Source of the DNA: Methylococcus sp. Mc7
Lineage (GTDB): Bacteria > Pseudomonadota > Gammaproteobacteria > Methylococcales > Methylococcaceae
NCBI RefSeq assembly: GCF_019285515.1
Contig: NZ_CP079095.1
Location: 2,133,501 to 2,197,500 of the forward strand
Reading direction: 5' to 3'
Length of the DNA: 64,000 nucleotides
The position numbers and the translations under genes are program-made. Numbering within the stretch: position 1 is the first letter of the stretch; each line of letters opens with the position of its first letter. Positions 53,172 through 62,382 of this stretch are shown one piece after another. The notes under the pieces were generated by a model. That model searched no databases and was not told the DNA's origin. It saw only the letters and a list, made by a program, of their open reading frames with translations.

Positions 53172-54446
53172 TCACACCTGCCAGCGCCGCAGAACGATGC
53201 TGGCGTTCACGCCGCCGAAACCGAAGCCGTTGGACATCGCATGCTCGAGAGCCAAGGGCCTGGCCGCACCGCTCACGATATCCACGCCTTCGCCGGCAGG
53301 GTCGGGATGTTCCAGGTTGAGCGTCGCCGGCACGATTTGGTCGCGCAGCGCCAGTACGGTAAAGATGGCCTCGACGCCGCCCGCTGCACCCAGCAGGTGG
53401 CCGGTCGCCGATTTGGTCGAGCTGACCGCGACGCTTGGGTTCCGGCCGAACAGCGATTTGATGGCCTCCAACTCGCAGCGGTCCCCCACGGGGGTGGAGG
53501 TGGCATGGGCGTTCAGGTGCCGGATGTCCGCCGGTATGAGGCCGGCCTGCCGCAAGGCGGCCTGCATGGCTCGCCGGGCGCCGGCGCCATCCTCCGGGCC
53601 GGAGGTGAGGTGATAGGCGTCCGCGCTGGTGCCGTATCCGACCAGTTCGGCGAGGGGCAGGGCGCCCCGTGCCTGGGCGTGCTCCAGCGCTTCGATGACC
53701 AGCAGCCCCGCGCCTTCTCCCATCACGAAGCCGTCGCGTGCGCCGTCGAAAGGGCGGGAGGCGCGTTCCGGTTCGTCATTGAAGCGCGACGACAAGGCCC
53801 GCGCGGCTGCAAACCCGCCCAGGCTCACCCGATCGATGCAGGCCTCCGTACCGCCGCAGACAGCCACATCGGCTTCGCCTTCGCGGATCAGCCGGGCAGC
53901 GTCGCCGATGGCCTGGACACCCGCCGCGCAGGCCGTCACCGGAGCGCCGATGGGGCCTTGATAGCCGTAGCGGATGGAGACATGTCCGGCCGCCATGTTG
54001 ACGAGAAAGGATGGGATGGTGAACGGGGAAAGGCGCTGCACGCCGCGGCGGTCCGTCGTGCGGACGGCCTGCGTGATCGCCGGAAAGCCGCCGATGCCGG
54101 AGGCGATGACCGTGGCGGTACGTTCGCGCGATCTCGCGTCCGTCGGCTTCCAGCCCGACTGGGCAATCGCTTCCTCGGCCGCGGCCAGCGCGAACAGGAT
54201 GAATCGGTCCATCTTGCGCTGGTCCTTGGGCGAGGCCACCTGATCGGCATCGAAACCGGCTGCCGGGTCTTCCACCCTGATCGGTACGACACCGCCCACC
54301 TTTGCCGGAACATCGGCCACCAGCTCTTCGGGCAGCGCGCGCAGTCCGGAATGCCCGGCGATCAGGCGCGACCACACCTGCTCGACTCCGCAGCCCAGGG
54401 GGGAGACCATCCCCATGCCCGTGACGACGACGCGGCGCATGCTCAT
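53172..54446 (-). CDS. Beta-ketoacyl-ACP synthase II (FabF-like)
   Basis: 424 residues. Thiolase-fold condensing enzyme: VTGMGMVSPLG at the N terminus, VTACAAGVQAIGDAARLI (catalytic Cys), NAHATSTPVGD and KSATGHLLGAAGG (both catalytic His). It elongates fatty acyl-ACP or serves a polyketide-type pathway. It is not in a fab cluster but is co-transcribed with an HxlR regulator whose stop overlaps its start (ATGA). That pairing suggests a regulated, perhaps specialised, condensing enzyme. Confidence 0.87.
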   Translation of the reverse strand: MSMRRVVVTGMGMVSPLGCGVEQVWSRLIAGHSGLRALPEELVADVPAKVGGVVPIRVEDPAAGFDADQVASPKDQRKMDRFILFALAAAEEAIAQSGWKPTDARSRERTATVIASGIGGFPAITQAVRTTDRRGVQRLSPFTIPSFLVNMAAGHVSIRYGYQGPIGAPVTACAAGVQAIGDAARLIREGEADVAVCGGTEACIDRVSLGGFAAARALSSRFNDEPERASRPFDGARDGFVMGEGAGLLVIEALEHAQARGALPLAELVGYGTSADAYHLTSGPEDGAGARRAMQAALRQAGLIPADIRHLNAHATSTPVGDRCELEAIKSLFGRNPSVAVSSTKSATGHLLGAAGGVEAIFTVLALRDQIVPATLNLEHPDPAGEGVDIVSGAARPLALEHAMSNGFGFGGVNASIVLRRWQV

Positions 54447-54976
54447 GCCGGCTTTTCCGAGTTCCGGTCAGGCAGAGCGGTGTTCGCCAATCGGGCCCGC
54501 GATACGCGGGCGCGAAGACGAACCTGTGCGCTCGCCGCGGGTCCCGGCTGCAGCATCACGTTTTCCGGGGTGATCGGCGCCAGGGTGCGTCCGTCCACCA
54601 AAGCCGGTTCAACGAGTTCGCCGGAACGGCGGTCCGCCAGTTGAACCGATATTCCTTCGGGCGTCAGGTGCTTGTTGCCCCAGGCGAGCATCGCCGCCAG
54701 CACCGGGAAGAAATCGCGGCCTTTGGCCGTCAGAAGGTATTCGTATCGGGGCGGACGCGGGTTGTACATGCGGCGTTCCAGCAAACCGTTCATGGTCAGA
54801 TGTTTCAACCGCCGCGCCAGGATGTTGGGGGCGATCCCCAGGCTGGCCTGGAATTCGTCGAATCGCGTAAGCCCCTGGAAAGCATCGCGCAGGATCAGCA
54901 TGCTCCACCATTCGCCGACACATTCCAGGGCACGCGCAGCCGGGCATTCCATGTTCTTGAAGCTGGTTCGTTGCAT
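54443..54976 (-). CDS. HxlR-family transcriptional regulator
   Basis: 177 residues. Winged helix of the HxlR/DUF24 type: CPAARALECVGEWWSMLILRDAFQGLTRFDEFQASLGIAPNILARRLKHL then ERRMYNPRPPRYEYLLTAKG. The N-terminal cysteine in NMECPAARAL matches the redox/electrophile-sensing cysteine of several HxlR proteins. A long C-terminal extension (about 110-177) includes a basic arginine-rich tail. It lies immediately upstream of and overlapping fabF; it may control that operon. Confidence 0.85.
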   Translation of the reverse strand: MQRTSFKNMECPAARALECVGEWWSMLILRDAFQGLTRFDEFQASLGIAPNILARRLKHLTMNGLLERRMYNPRPPRYEYLLTAKGRDFFPVLAAMLAWGNKHLTPEGISVQLADRRSGELVEPALVDGRTLAPITPENVMLQPGPAASAQVRLRARVSRARLANTALPDRNSEKPA

Positions 54977-55142
54977 GATGAAAATTACTATAGCCGTGCG
55001 GCTAGCAACATGCAAGTAACTCGGCGTACGGGGCGTCGCGGTGAAGGGTGAAGCCTGTCGCCGGTCACAAAGTCCAGCCGGAACGGCAGGGAGAACTCCT
55101 CACCGAATCCGGACGCATCCCCCCCGATCGGCGGGGTGGTTC

Positions 55143-55301
55143 TCACGATCCGATCGCGAGCAGGAACAAGACGATCACCGCTACGGCGATGGCGATGGGC
55201 AGAGGGTTGTTCAAGAGAGCGATCAGATCCTTGCGGTAGATGTCGACCGTCTCTTTGAAAACCTTCTTCGTGTGCTCCTTCAAAGTCGGTTCGTTCGGCA
55301 T
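55143..55301 (-). CDS. Small single-pass membrane protein (52 residues)
   Basis: Starts MPNEPTLKEHTKKVFKETVD, an amphipathic charged segment, and ends in a hydrophobic helix LPIAIAVAVIVLFLLAIGS. A GAGGAGG site lies six bases upstream of the ATG at 55301, which supports translation. Family not recognised. It precedes nothing obvious on the same strand and follows the small lipoprotein gene. Confidence 0.5.
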   Translation of the reverse strand: MPNEPTLKEHTKKVFKETVDIYRKDLIALLNNPLPIAIAVAVIVLFLLAIGS

Positions 55302-55325
55302 GGAAACCTCCTCAAAGTCCGCTCC

Positions 55326-55682
55326 TCACTCAGGCTCGTCGAGAGCCCATCGTTTCAGTTTATGATCGACGAAGACCAGTTCGTAAGCCTGGGTGTCCGG
55401 TACGAGCCACCAGGTGACGGTGAAGGTCGGAATGCCCAGCAGCAGGTTCCAAATGGCTGTATTTCTGCCGTAAAGGTCGTATAAGCGAACCACGGTGTTC
55501 CCGCCTTCCGCCGTTTCTCCTTCGTGCAGAGTGACATAATGGGAATCGAGCACCTGGTCGACTTGTTGTTCCGTCATGCCGGATTTGAGCTTATCGAGAT
55601 CACCGGTATTGTGCTTCGCCGGCAGCACGACCCCGCAGCCGGAAAGCATCAAAGCTGCGCAAACCGCGATCAGGGCTTTCAT
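55326..55682 (-). CDS. Small lipoprotein, SmpA/OmlA-like
   Basis: 118 residues. Signal with lipobox LSGC (MKALIAVCAALMLSGCGVV), then LDKLKSGMTEQQVDQVLDSHYVT, the start typical of the SmpA/OmlA (BamE-like) fold, then TVVRLYDLYGRNTAIWNLLLGIPTFTVTWWL, which could include a short hydrophobic segment. Envelope-anchored; its role is not known. It is followed on the same strand by the 52-residue membrane protein gene. Confidence 0.65.
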   Translation of the reverse strand: MKALIAVCAALMLSGCGVVLPAKHNTGDLDKLKSGMTEQQVDQVLDSHYVTLHEGETAEGGNTVVRLYDLYGRNTAIWNLLLGIPTFTVTWWLVPDTQAYELVFVDHKLKRWALDEPE

Positions 55683-56038
55683 GGATTCTCCAAGGGCCGT
55701 CGACGAGGAAATGCCGAAGCCGGTCGCCAGGACCGGGCCGGGATTCATCCTACACCGAACGCTCCTCAGGGGCGCGGTATGATCGCTCGGCAACTTCGAA
55801 CCGATTACACCTAGGCCGATGCGCTTGGGGCGCCCCCGGCGCCGAAAACGGTGTTGCCTCCCCGTGCGTCGCGCCGTCGTCATCGAGCCTTCCGGCAACA
55901 ACGTTTCCGCCAATGATCCCTATCTCGCCAGTCGTGGATGAGGATGCGCTCGGGCATGCGGCGCCCTTGGGCGAGTTGATACTGACGGAGCTTGCGGTCG
56001 AGCAGTGGGCTGATCGGCGTATCCCGCAATGGGCCTTG
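55683..56038. other. 356-bp intergenic region
   Basis: Between the small lipoprotein gene and the end of hpnR (both minus strand). No gene, clear terminator or repeat could be supported; short frames here are antisense shadows of hpnR. The promoter of the small lipoprotein gene should lie at the left end. Confidence 0.45.
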
Positions 56039-57589
56039 TCAACCGGCCGCCGTCGCCCCCATCCGTCCCTCGTCCACGAATTTTTCCGTGGCGTCGTCCA
56101 GGGCGCGGCTTCTGCGGCCCTGGCCGCGGTGGACGTAGAGGGTCTTTGCCTCGATTTTCCGGTCCGACGGGGCGGGTGGGAGGGCCATCTGGTATTTCAC
56201 CGGCTGGCGGTGGTCCGCCAACTGCAATTCCGGGTTGAAGACGCTGTTGAATTTCCACAGGCTCCGGAGGAAGTTGGTCTGCCCGCGCAGCAAATGGCCG
56301 CCGAGGATTTTCAGGGTATCGCGCGCCGCGGCCCAGCCCATGTGTTTCTTGTAGAGCACCTGCTGGGTCTTCACCAGTTCGCCGTAGAACTCGCGCAGCG
56401 GAAGCCTGGTGGGGAGGACGGCGTGCTGGATGTCGAACAGTCGGTAATCGCGGGTGGTGAGCTGGCGCGATTCGGTGTGCCAGCTTTCCGTGCCGGGGTA
56501 GGGCGTGTTGACGCTGATGTTGACGATCTCCGGGATTTCCATGCACCACTGGCGGATAACCTCGAAACGCTCTTTGTCCCAGTCGGGGTCGGCGATGAGA
56601 TTGATGGCGACCGTGATCCCCAAGGAGCGGGCGAATTCCAGGGCCTCGAAGTTCTTGCCGAGGCTGACGCGCTTGCGGAATTTCTGCAGCCCTTCGGCAT
56701 CGATCGCTTCGACGCCCAGGAATATGTATTCCATGCCCAGTCTCTTCCAAAGCTTGAATACTTCCTTGTTGCGCAGCAGGACGTCACCCCGGGTCTCCAG
56801 GTAGTACTGCTTCCTGATGCCCTCGCGGGCGATCGCTTCGCCGATTTCCATGCCGTGCTGGGCCTGGATGAAGGCGACGTCGTCGACGATGAAGATGCCG
56901 GGCTCCTCGATGCGCCGCAGATCTTCCATGATGCGCTCGGTGCTCATCACGCGGTAGCTGCGCCCGTAGAAGGTCCAGGCGCTGCAGAAGCTGCAGTCCC
57001 AGGGGCAGCCCCGGCTGAACTCGATGGAGGCGCAAGGGTCCAGGGTGCCGAGGAAATATTTGCGGCGGTGCTTCAGCAGGTCGCGGGCCGGGAGATGCTC
57101 GTCCAGACTTTCGGTGAAGGCGGGCGGCGGGCCTTCTCCCTTCAGGCTGACCGCGCCCGGCACCTCGTCGATATTGCCGCCACGGGCGACGGCCTCCATC
57201 AGCCTGGGCGCGCCTGTTTCGCCCTCGCCCCGCAGGACGCAGTCGAGCAGGCCTTCGCCGTGTTCCAGCAAGTCTTTGGCGACGAAGGAGGCGCTGTGGC
57301 CGCCGACGAAGGTGAAGCACTCCGGCAGCCGGGTTTTGGCAGTCTTGGCCAGGTCGACGACTTCCGGAACGTTGGCGAGATAGTTGAGGGAAAAACAGAC
57401 GACGTCCGGGCGCCAGGCGTCCAGTTCGCGCAGGAAATCCGCGTGGGACTCCACCTGCAGGTCCATCAGCCGGATGTCGTGGCCGGCGCGCCTCAAGGAT
57501 TCAGCCACCAGCTCCAGGCCCAGCGGTTCCAGGCGCAGGAAGACCTTGGTGTACATGAGAGGGCTGGGGTGTACGCAAAAGACCTTCAT
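56039..57589 (-). CDS. hpnR: Hopanoid C-3 methylase (B12-binding radical SAM)
   Basis: 516 residues. The N-terminal ~140 residues resemble a cobalamin-binding domain (MKVFCVHPSPLMYTKVFLRL, then FVGGHSASFVAKDLL). The radical SAM motif FSRGCPWDCSFCSAWTF (CxxxCxxC, residues 195-202) binds the [4Fe-4S] cluster. The match to HpnR, which adds the C-3 methyl to hopanoids in aerobic methanotrophs, is strong over the whole N-terminal half. 3-Methylhopanoids stabilise membranes and are geological biomarkers. The ATG at 57589 is the conserved start. It is not in a hopanoid cluster here. Confidence 0.9.
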   Translation of the reverse strand: MKVFCVHPSPLMYTKVFLRLEPLGLELVAESLRRAGHDIRLMDLQVESHADFLRELDAWRPDVVCFSLNYLANVPEVVDLAKTAKTRLPECFTFVGGHSASFVAKDLLEHGEGLLDCVLRGEGETGAPRLMEAVARGGNIDEVPGAVSLKGEGPPPAFTESLDEHLPARDLLKHRRKYFLGTLDPCASIEFSRGCPWDCSFCSAWTFYGRSYRVMSTERIMEDLRRIEEPGIFIVDDVAFIQAQHGMEIGEAIAREGIRKQYYLETRGDVLLRNKEVFKLWKRLGMEYIFLGVEAIDAEGLQKFRKRVSLGKNFEALEFARSLGITVAINLIADPDWDKERFEVIRQWCMEIPEIVNISVNTPYPGTESWHTESRQLTTRDYRLFDIQHAVLPTRLPLREFYGELVKTQQVLYKKHMGWAAARDTLKILGGHLLRGQTNFLRSLWKFNSVFNPELQLADHRQPVKYQMALPPAPSDRKIEAKTLYVHRGQGRRSRALDDATEKFVDEGRMGATAAG

Positions 57590-57744
57590 GGGATCTCGGC
57601 TCCTTCCTTCCATTTCTGAAATTCATCGAAGAAGACGCCGCCCGATGGGAGTCCGACGGCGAGCAGCCGGATCGTCTCACATGGCCGGATTTCTGGCTAC
57701 TTGCGCGGATATTGTGGGAGAGTTCCTGAGATCCGAGGACGCGC

Positions 57745-58632
57745 TCACCGCGTGCCGTGGCCCTCATCGACCGGCTCGGGGAGTTCCCGATGCCGGACCA
57801 GCAGGTTGTAGCGGTCGCTGTTCAGCCGTTTGGCCAGTGCTTCGACGAGATAGACGGAGCGGTGCTGGCCGCCGGTGCAGCCGATCGCCACGTTGAGATA
57901 ACTGCGGTTTTCCGCCAGGAAGCAGGGTATCCAGCGTTCCAGGAACGCCGTGAGGTGGTTCAGGTAGTCGTGGACGTCCGCGCTTTCCGCCAGAAATGCG
58001 ACGACTTCCGGATCCTTGCCCGTCTTCGGCCTCAGGCTGGCCGTCCAGTGCGGATTGGGCAGGCAGCGGGCGTCGAACACGAAATCGGTGTCCATCGGCA
58101 CGCCGTGCTTGAAGCCGAAGGACTGGAGGCAGAGCGACATCAGGCCGCCGCTGGGGGTGCCGACGCGTTGGCGGACCAGTTCGCGCAGTTGGTGGATGGT
58201 GGTATAGGTGGTGTCGATGTTCAGGTCGGCCCGGCTCAGCACCGGTTCCAGCAGGCGCCTCTCCAGATCGATGGCCTCGGCCAGTGGCACCGATGCGTCG
58301 GTGAGCGGATGCTTGCGGCGGGTTTCGCTGAAACGCTTGAGCAGGGTTTCCGGCTCGGCCTGGAGAAACAGGAGCCGGCAGTCGACCCCCAGCCGGCGGG
58401 CCCTGTCCAGGATGTCCGGAAAGCCGGTGAGATTCGCGCTCTGGTTGCGGGCGTCGATGCCGATGGCGATCTTATCGAACGCGCTCGACCGGGAGGCGAT
58501 GGCCTGCTGGAGGAACGGCTCGATCAGGGGAGCGGGCAGGTTGTCGATGCAGTAGTAGCCACAATCCTCGAGCGTGTCCAGGGCGATACTCTTGCCCGAG
58601 CCAGAGAAACCGCTGACGATGATGAGCCGCAT
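57745..58632 (-). CDS. rapZ: RapZ, RNase adapter protein
   Basis: 295 residues. Walker A GFSGSGKSIALDTLEDCGYYCIDNLP (residues 8-33) and the C-terminal HWTASLRPKTGKDPEVV and IGCTGGQHRSVYLVEALAKRL are diagnostic. In enterobacteria RapZ guides RNase E to the small RNA GlmZ and controls amino-sugar synthesis. It follows hpf on the same strand; the ptsN gene usually found between them is absent. Confidence 0.93.
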   Translation of the reverse strand: MRLIIVSGFSGSGKSIALDTLEDCGYYCIDNLPAPLIEPFLQQAIASRSSAFDKIAIGIDARNQSANLTGFPDILDRARRLGVDCRLLFLQAEPETLLKRFSETRRKHPLTDASVPLAEAIDLERRLLEPVLSRADLNIDTTYTTIHQLRELVRQRVGTPSGGLMSLCLQSFGFKHGVPMDTDFVFDARCLPNPHWTASLRPKTGKDPEVVAFLAESADVHDYLNHLTAFLERWIPCFLAENRSYLNVAIGCTGGQHRSVYLVEALAKRLNSDRYNLLVRHRELPEPVDEGHGTR

Positions 58633-58701
58633 CTGGAGACTTTCCGGCGCCTTATTGTGCTGATTCTCCGCAAACGGTATCACCGGGCGGTGACGGTCCG
58701 G

Positions 58702-58998
58702 TTACGGGCGGCCGTGGTCGTTGAGTTTTTCCTTGTGCTTGAGGATTTGGCGGTCCAGCTTGTCGACGAGGCCGTCGATGGCGGCGTAGAGGTCTTCCTG
58801 GGCGTCCTCGGCAAACAGGTTCGCACCCGTCACCTGCACCGTGGCTTCGGCCTTCTGCAGCAGTTTTTCCACCGACAGGATGACGTGGACGTCGAACAGT
58901 TGGTCGCAATGGCGTTCCAGTTTCTGGAACTTCCCGGTGGTGTAGTTTTTCAGGGCGTCGGTGACGTCGATGTGGTGTCCGCTGATGCTGAGCTGCAT
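58702..58998 (-). CDS. hpf: Hibernation promoting factor, short form
   Basis: 98 residues, the short HPF/YfiA length. MQLSISGHHIDVTDALKNY at the N terminus and DVHVILSVEKLLQKAEATVQVTGANLFAEDAQEDLYAAID are typical. It binds the 30S subunit and, with RMF where present, drives 100S dimer formation in stationary phase. It lies 32 bases downstream of rpoN on the minus strand. Confidence 0.92.
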   Translation of the reverse strand: MQLSISGHHIDVTDALKNYTTGKFQKLERHCDQLFDVHVILSVEKLLQKAEATVQVTGANLFAEDAQEDLYAAIDGLVDKLDRQILKHKEKLNDHGRP

Positions 58999-59030
58999 GA
59001 GATTCTCCCTGTGTCGGAACTGCGTAGCGC

Positions 59031-60494
59031 TTAGAACAACTGCTTTCTTTCGTTGGACGGCGGAATGCCCATCGCTTCGCGGTATTTGGCGATGGTCCGC
59101 CGCGCGACGTTGATGCCCTTGTCTTTCAGCATGCCGGCGATGGCATGGTCGCTCAAGGGCCGGGTCGCCTCTTCCTTGCTCACGATTTCCCTGAGGAACG
59201 CCTTGATCGCGGTGGCCGAGCATTCTCCGCCGGAATCCGTGGAAACGTGGCTCGAAAAGAAATACTTGAATTCGTAGATGCCGTTGGGCGTGTGCATGTA
59301 CTTCTGGGTGGTGACCCGCGAGATCGTGGACTCGTGCATGGAGACTTCCTCGGCGATGTCGCGCAGCACCAGGGGTTTCATTGCGGTCTCGCCGACATCC
59401 AGGAACTCGCGTTGGCGGTCCACGATGGCGCGCGCCACTTTGAGCAGGGTTTCGTTGCGGCTCTGCAGGCTCTTGATGAACCAGCGCGCTTCCTGCAGGT
59501 GATTCCGCATGGTGACGTTGTCCGAACTGCTGTCCGCCCGTCGGATCAGGCCGCTGTAATAGGGATTGACGCGCAGCTTGGGGGCGATTTCGGGATTGAG
59601 CGCGACGGCCCACTCGGCCCCCTGCCGATAGACGAAGACGTCCGGGATGATGTACTGGTAGTCGTCGGGTTCCACCGAGCGGCCGGGTTTCGGGTCCAGG
59701 GACCGGACCAGGCGGATCACCTCGGCCAGTTCGTCGTCGTCCAGCTCCAGCGCTTTCTTGAGCCGGACCAGGTCCTTCTTCGCGAGCAGATCGACGTGAC
59801 GGCAGACCAGTTCGAGGGCCTGGGTACGGTAGGGGGTGTTCTCGGGCATCTGCTGCAATTGGATGCGCAGGCAGTCGGCCGGGTTTTCCGCTGCGATGCC
59901 GGGCGGATCGAAGTTCTGGATGCGGTGCAGAACCGCTTGGACTTCGTCCTGTTCGAGATTTTCGAGTTGCGAACTCAGTCCCTGGGCGATTTCTTCCGCA
60001 TTGGCGTCCAGGTAGCCGTCATCGTCCACCGCATCGATGATGGCGGTTGCGATGGCGTGATCCCGCTCGGTGAAGGGCGTGAGCTCCATCTGCCAGCGCA
60101 GGTATTCCTGGAGGCTCTGTCCCTTGCCGCGCTGCCCCAGGAAATCCTCGTTTTCCGGCTCTGCCGCGTTGCTCGGCGCGTAGCTGTGCACGCCGTCGAA
60201 GACGTCCTCCCAGGACGAGTCGACTGGCAGCTCGTCGGGGATGGTGGTCTGGGTGTCGAGGTCCGGGAGTTCGCCGTAGCTGGGTTCGGTCTGGGTGACA
60301 GGAGTCTCGTCGGCCGCCGCGTCGCGGACGTGCTCTTCCTCGTCGGTGACTTCCAGCATCATGTTGGAATCCAGCGCCTGCTGGATTTCCTGCTGCAATT
60401 CGAGCGTGGACATCTGCAACAGCTTGATGGCCTGTTGCAGCTGGGGGGTCATGGCCAGTTGCTGCCCCAGCCGAAGTTGCAGTGATTGCTTCAT
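59031..60494 (-). CDS. rpoN: RNA polymerase sigma-54 factor
   Basis: 487 residues. The Q-rich region I (MKQSLQLRLGQQLAMTPQLQ...LLQMSTLELQQEIQQAL), an acidic region II and the C-terminal RpoN box ARRTIAKYREAM are all present. Sigma-54 needs bacterial enhancer-binding proteins and typically controls nitrogen and carbon-source genes. It lies downstream of lptB and upstream of hpf in the conserved order. Confidence 0.95.
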   Translation of the reverse strand: MKQSLQLRLGQQLAMTPQLQQAIKLLQMSTLELQQEIQQALDSNMMLEVTDEEEHVRDAAADETPVTQTEPSYGELPDLDTQTTIPDELPVDSSWEDVFDGVHSYAPSNAAEPENEDFLGQRGKGQSLQEYLRWQMELTPFTERDHAIATAIIDAVDDDGYLDANAEEIAQGLSSQLENLEQDEVQAVLHRIQNFDPPGIAAENPADCLRIQLQQMPENTPYRTQALELVCRHVDLLAKKDLVRLKKALELDDDELAEVIRLVRSLDPKPGRSVEPDDYQYIIPDVFVYRQGAEWAVALNPEIAPKLRVNPYYSGLIRRADSSSDNVTMRNHLQEARWFIKSLQSRNETLLKVARAIVDRQREFLDVGETAMKPLVLRDIAEEVSMHESTISRVTTQKYMHTPNGIYEFKYFFSSHVSTDSGGECSATAIKAFLREIVSKEEATRPLSDHAIAGMLKDKGINVARRTIAKYREAMGIPPSNERKQLF

Positions 60495-60581
60495 GATCGG
60501 TCTAACGTGCTGTCTTCCAACGTGGTGCGATAATTGCTTGCATATTAACGCAATGCAGCCGCAACGATAAAGCCGTTTCGC

Positions 60582-61307
60582 TCAAAGAGAAAAATTGTCT
60601 CCTAAATAGACCTGCCGGACCTCGCGATTGTTCACGATTTCAGTCGCATTTCCTTCGGCGATGACCCTTCCCGCGGCCAGGATGTAGGCGCGGTCGCAGA
60701 TCCCCAAGGTTTCGCGAACGTTGTGTTCCGTGATCAGGATTCCGATGCCGCGGCTTTTCAGGTGTTCGATGATGTTGCGGATGTCTATGATGCTGATCGG
60801 GTCGACACCGGCAAAAGGCTCGTCGAGAAGCATGAAGCGGGGTTCGCACGCGAGGGCGCGGGCGATCTCCACCCGCCGCCGTTCGCCGCCGGAGAGGCCT
60901 GCGGCGCGCTGGTCCCTCAGGTGGGAAATACTGAATTCCTCCAGCAATTCTTCGATGATCAATTCCTGCTGCCCGCGCGTCAGATCCGGGCGGAATTCCA
61001 GTACCGCCCGCAGGTTGTCGGCGACCGTCAGCTTGCGAAAAATCGACGGCTCCTGGGGAAGGTATCCCAGGCCCAGCTTCGCTCTCGCATGCATCGGCAT
61101 GTGGGTGATGGGACGCCGGTCGATCGAAATGGTTCCGTGGTCCGGCCGTATCAGTCCGACGATCATGTAGAAGCTGGTCGTCTTGCCGGCGCCGTTCGGG
61201 CCGAGCAGACCGACGATTTCTCCGGTATCGATCGACAGATTGACGCCATCGACGACGGTGCGCCGGTAATAGCGCTTGCCGAGGTTTTCCGCGCTCAGTG
61301 TGGTCAT
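60582..61307 (-). CDS. lptB: LPS export ABC transporter ATP-binding protein
   Basis: 241 residues. Walker [14 protein letters not shown], signature [15 protein letters not shown], Walker [15 protein letters not shown]-loop [12 protein letters not shown]. LptB powers extraction of lipopolysaccharide from the inner membrane with LptF/G and LptC. It starts four bases after the lptA stop, so the lpt genes are translated from one transcript. Confidence 0.94.
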   Translation of the reverse strand: MTTLSAENLGKRYYRRTVVDGVNLSIDTGEIVGLLGPNGAGKTTSFYMIVGLIRPDHGTISIDRRPITHMPMHARAKLGLGYLPQEPSIFRKLTVADNLRAVLEFRPDLTRGQQELIIEELLEEFSISHLRDQRAAGLSGGERRRVEIARALACEPRFMLLDEPFAGVDPISIIDIRNIIEHLKSRGIGILITEHNVRETLGICDRAYILAAGRVIAEGNATEIVNNREVRQVYLGDNFSL

Positions 61308-61311
61308 CGGC

Positions 61312-61824
61312 TTACTTCGGGCTCCCGCCTTCGGCCTTCGGCGCCAGCTTGACGCGCACGCGCGACTTGTTCGACTGTGGATCGCCCGCCTTCACGAAAT
61401 TTTTGCGGCTGTCGTATTCGATCCGGTCGCTCTCGGTGGAGTCGCCGCCCTGCCAGACCACGGCCTTGTCGTAAAGGATGAGAATGCCGGTTTCAGGAAA
61501 ATATTCGGCGCGTTGGCCGGTGCCGTGGATGTCCTCTTTTCCGCCGTCCGGCGTCTGCTTCAGCCGGACCGGGTTCGCCCAGGCGACGACCTTTTCGGTT
61601 TTTCCGCCCTTCTGGTAGACGATCATCTTGTCCGAGTCCACGACCAGGCTGCCCTGGGTCGAGCGCACGTGGCCGATGTAAACGGTTTGCCCGGTGGCCT
61701 CGTCGTAAGTGGCGGTGTCGGCCTCGATGTAGATCGGTTGCTTGGCGTCGCTGGAAAGCCCGAACGTCAAGCCCGGCCAGAGGCACGAGAGGACGGCCAG
61801 CGTTCTCGTTCTAGGGCATTTCAT
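61312..61824 (-). CDS. lptA: LPS transport periplasmic protein
   Basis: 170 residues with a signal sequence (cleavage near TFGLS) and the jellyroll pattern [23 protein letters not shown]...DSDKMIVYQ...[21 protein letters not shown]. LptA bridges the periplasm and passes LPS from LptC to LptD. The start at 61824 overlaps the lptC stop by 14 bases. Confidence 0.92.
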   Translation of the reverse strand: MKCPRTRTLAVLSCLWPGLTFGLSSDAKQPIYIEADTATYDEATGQTVYIGHVRSTQGSLVVDSDKMIVYQKGGKTEKVVAWANPVRLKQTPDGGKEDIHGTGQRAEYFPETGILILYDKAVVWQGGDSTESDRIEYDSRKNFVKAGDPQSNKSRVRVKLAPKAEGGSPK

Positions 61825-62347
61825 GTTTTCTGCGAACATTGGAGAGGATGGTGATTTTGAGTTGATCGCCGAAATGAACCTGGGCGCCGTTGCCGGAGAG
61901 GAAGTCCGGATCACTGAAGACTTCGACATGGTCGGCGGTCTCGGCGTAGTCCCGGCTGGGATCGACCACGGCGTTGCTCGTCACCACCCGGATCGCCCGG
62001 CCATTCCGGTCCGTGTCCCGCTGGATGAGCACCGCGCCTTCCAGGGCGATGGTCCCATCCGGACGGATGGTGCCATGTTCGGAAGAAACGACCCAGGGAG
62101 GATTGTCCTCTTTCGAAAACATCGTGTACACCGGCGCCGTCAAGTCGGTGCGGTCATCGTCGATGTAGTGCGTGAGTACCGGCGCCACCAGCAAATTCTT
62201 CGCCTTGCCGCCCTCGTCCAGGGAGGTCCGCCGGATGTTGAGGGAGAAGTAGTCGACGGTGCCGTGTTCGGCATTCGCACCGCCATCTTCCTTGGGCTTG
62301 ATCCGCTGCGCATACCATGTGCTGCCCAGTGCCGCCAGGGCGAGCAT
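61811..62347 (-). CDS. lptC: LPS export protein
   Basis: At least 178 residues. A hydrophobic segment (MLALAALGSTWYAQRI) and periplasmic beta-jellyroll motifs TVDYFSLNIRRTSLDEGG, YTMFSKEDNPPWVVSSEHGT and VEVFSDPDFLSGNGAQVHFGDQLKI fit LptC, which docks LPS between LptB2FG and LptA. The ATG at 62347 gives an unusually short membrane anchor and has no Shine-Dalgarno site. An upstream non-ATG start, such as the CTG near 62388 that follows GCGAGG, would restore a normal anchor and overlap kdsC slightly. Confidence 0.87.
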   Translation of the reverse strand: MLALAALGSTWYAQRIKPKEDGGANAEHGTVDYFSLNIRRTSLDEGGKAKNLLVAPVLTHYIDDDRTDLTAPVYTMFSKEDNPPWVVSSEHGTIRPDGTIALEGAVLIQRDTDRNGRAIRVVTSNAVVDPSRDYAETADHVEVFSDPDFLSGNGAQVHFGDQLKITILSNVRRKHEMP

Positions 62348-62382
62348 GGCGACCGCGACGATCTGCTGGCGCGTCAGGGTAA

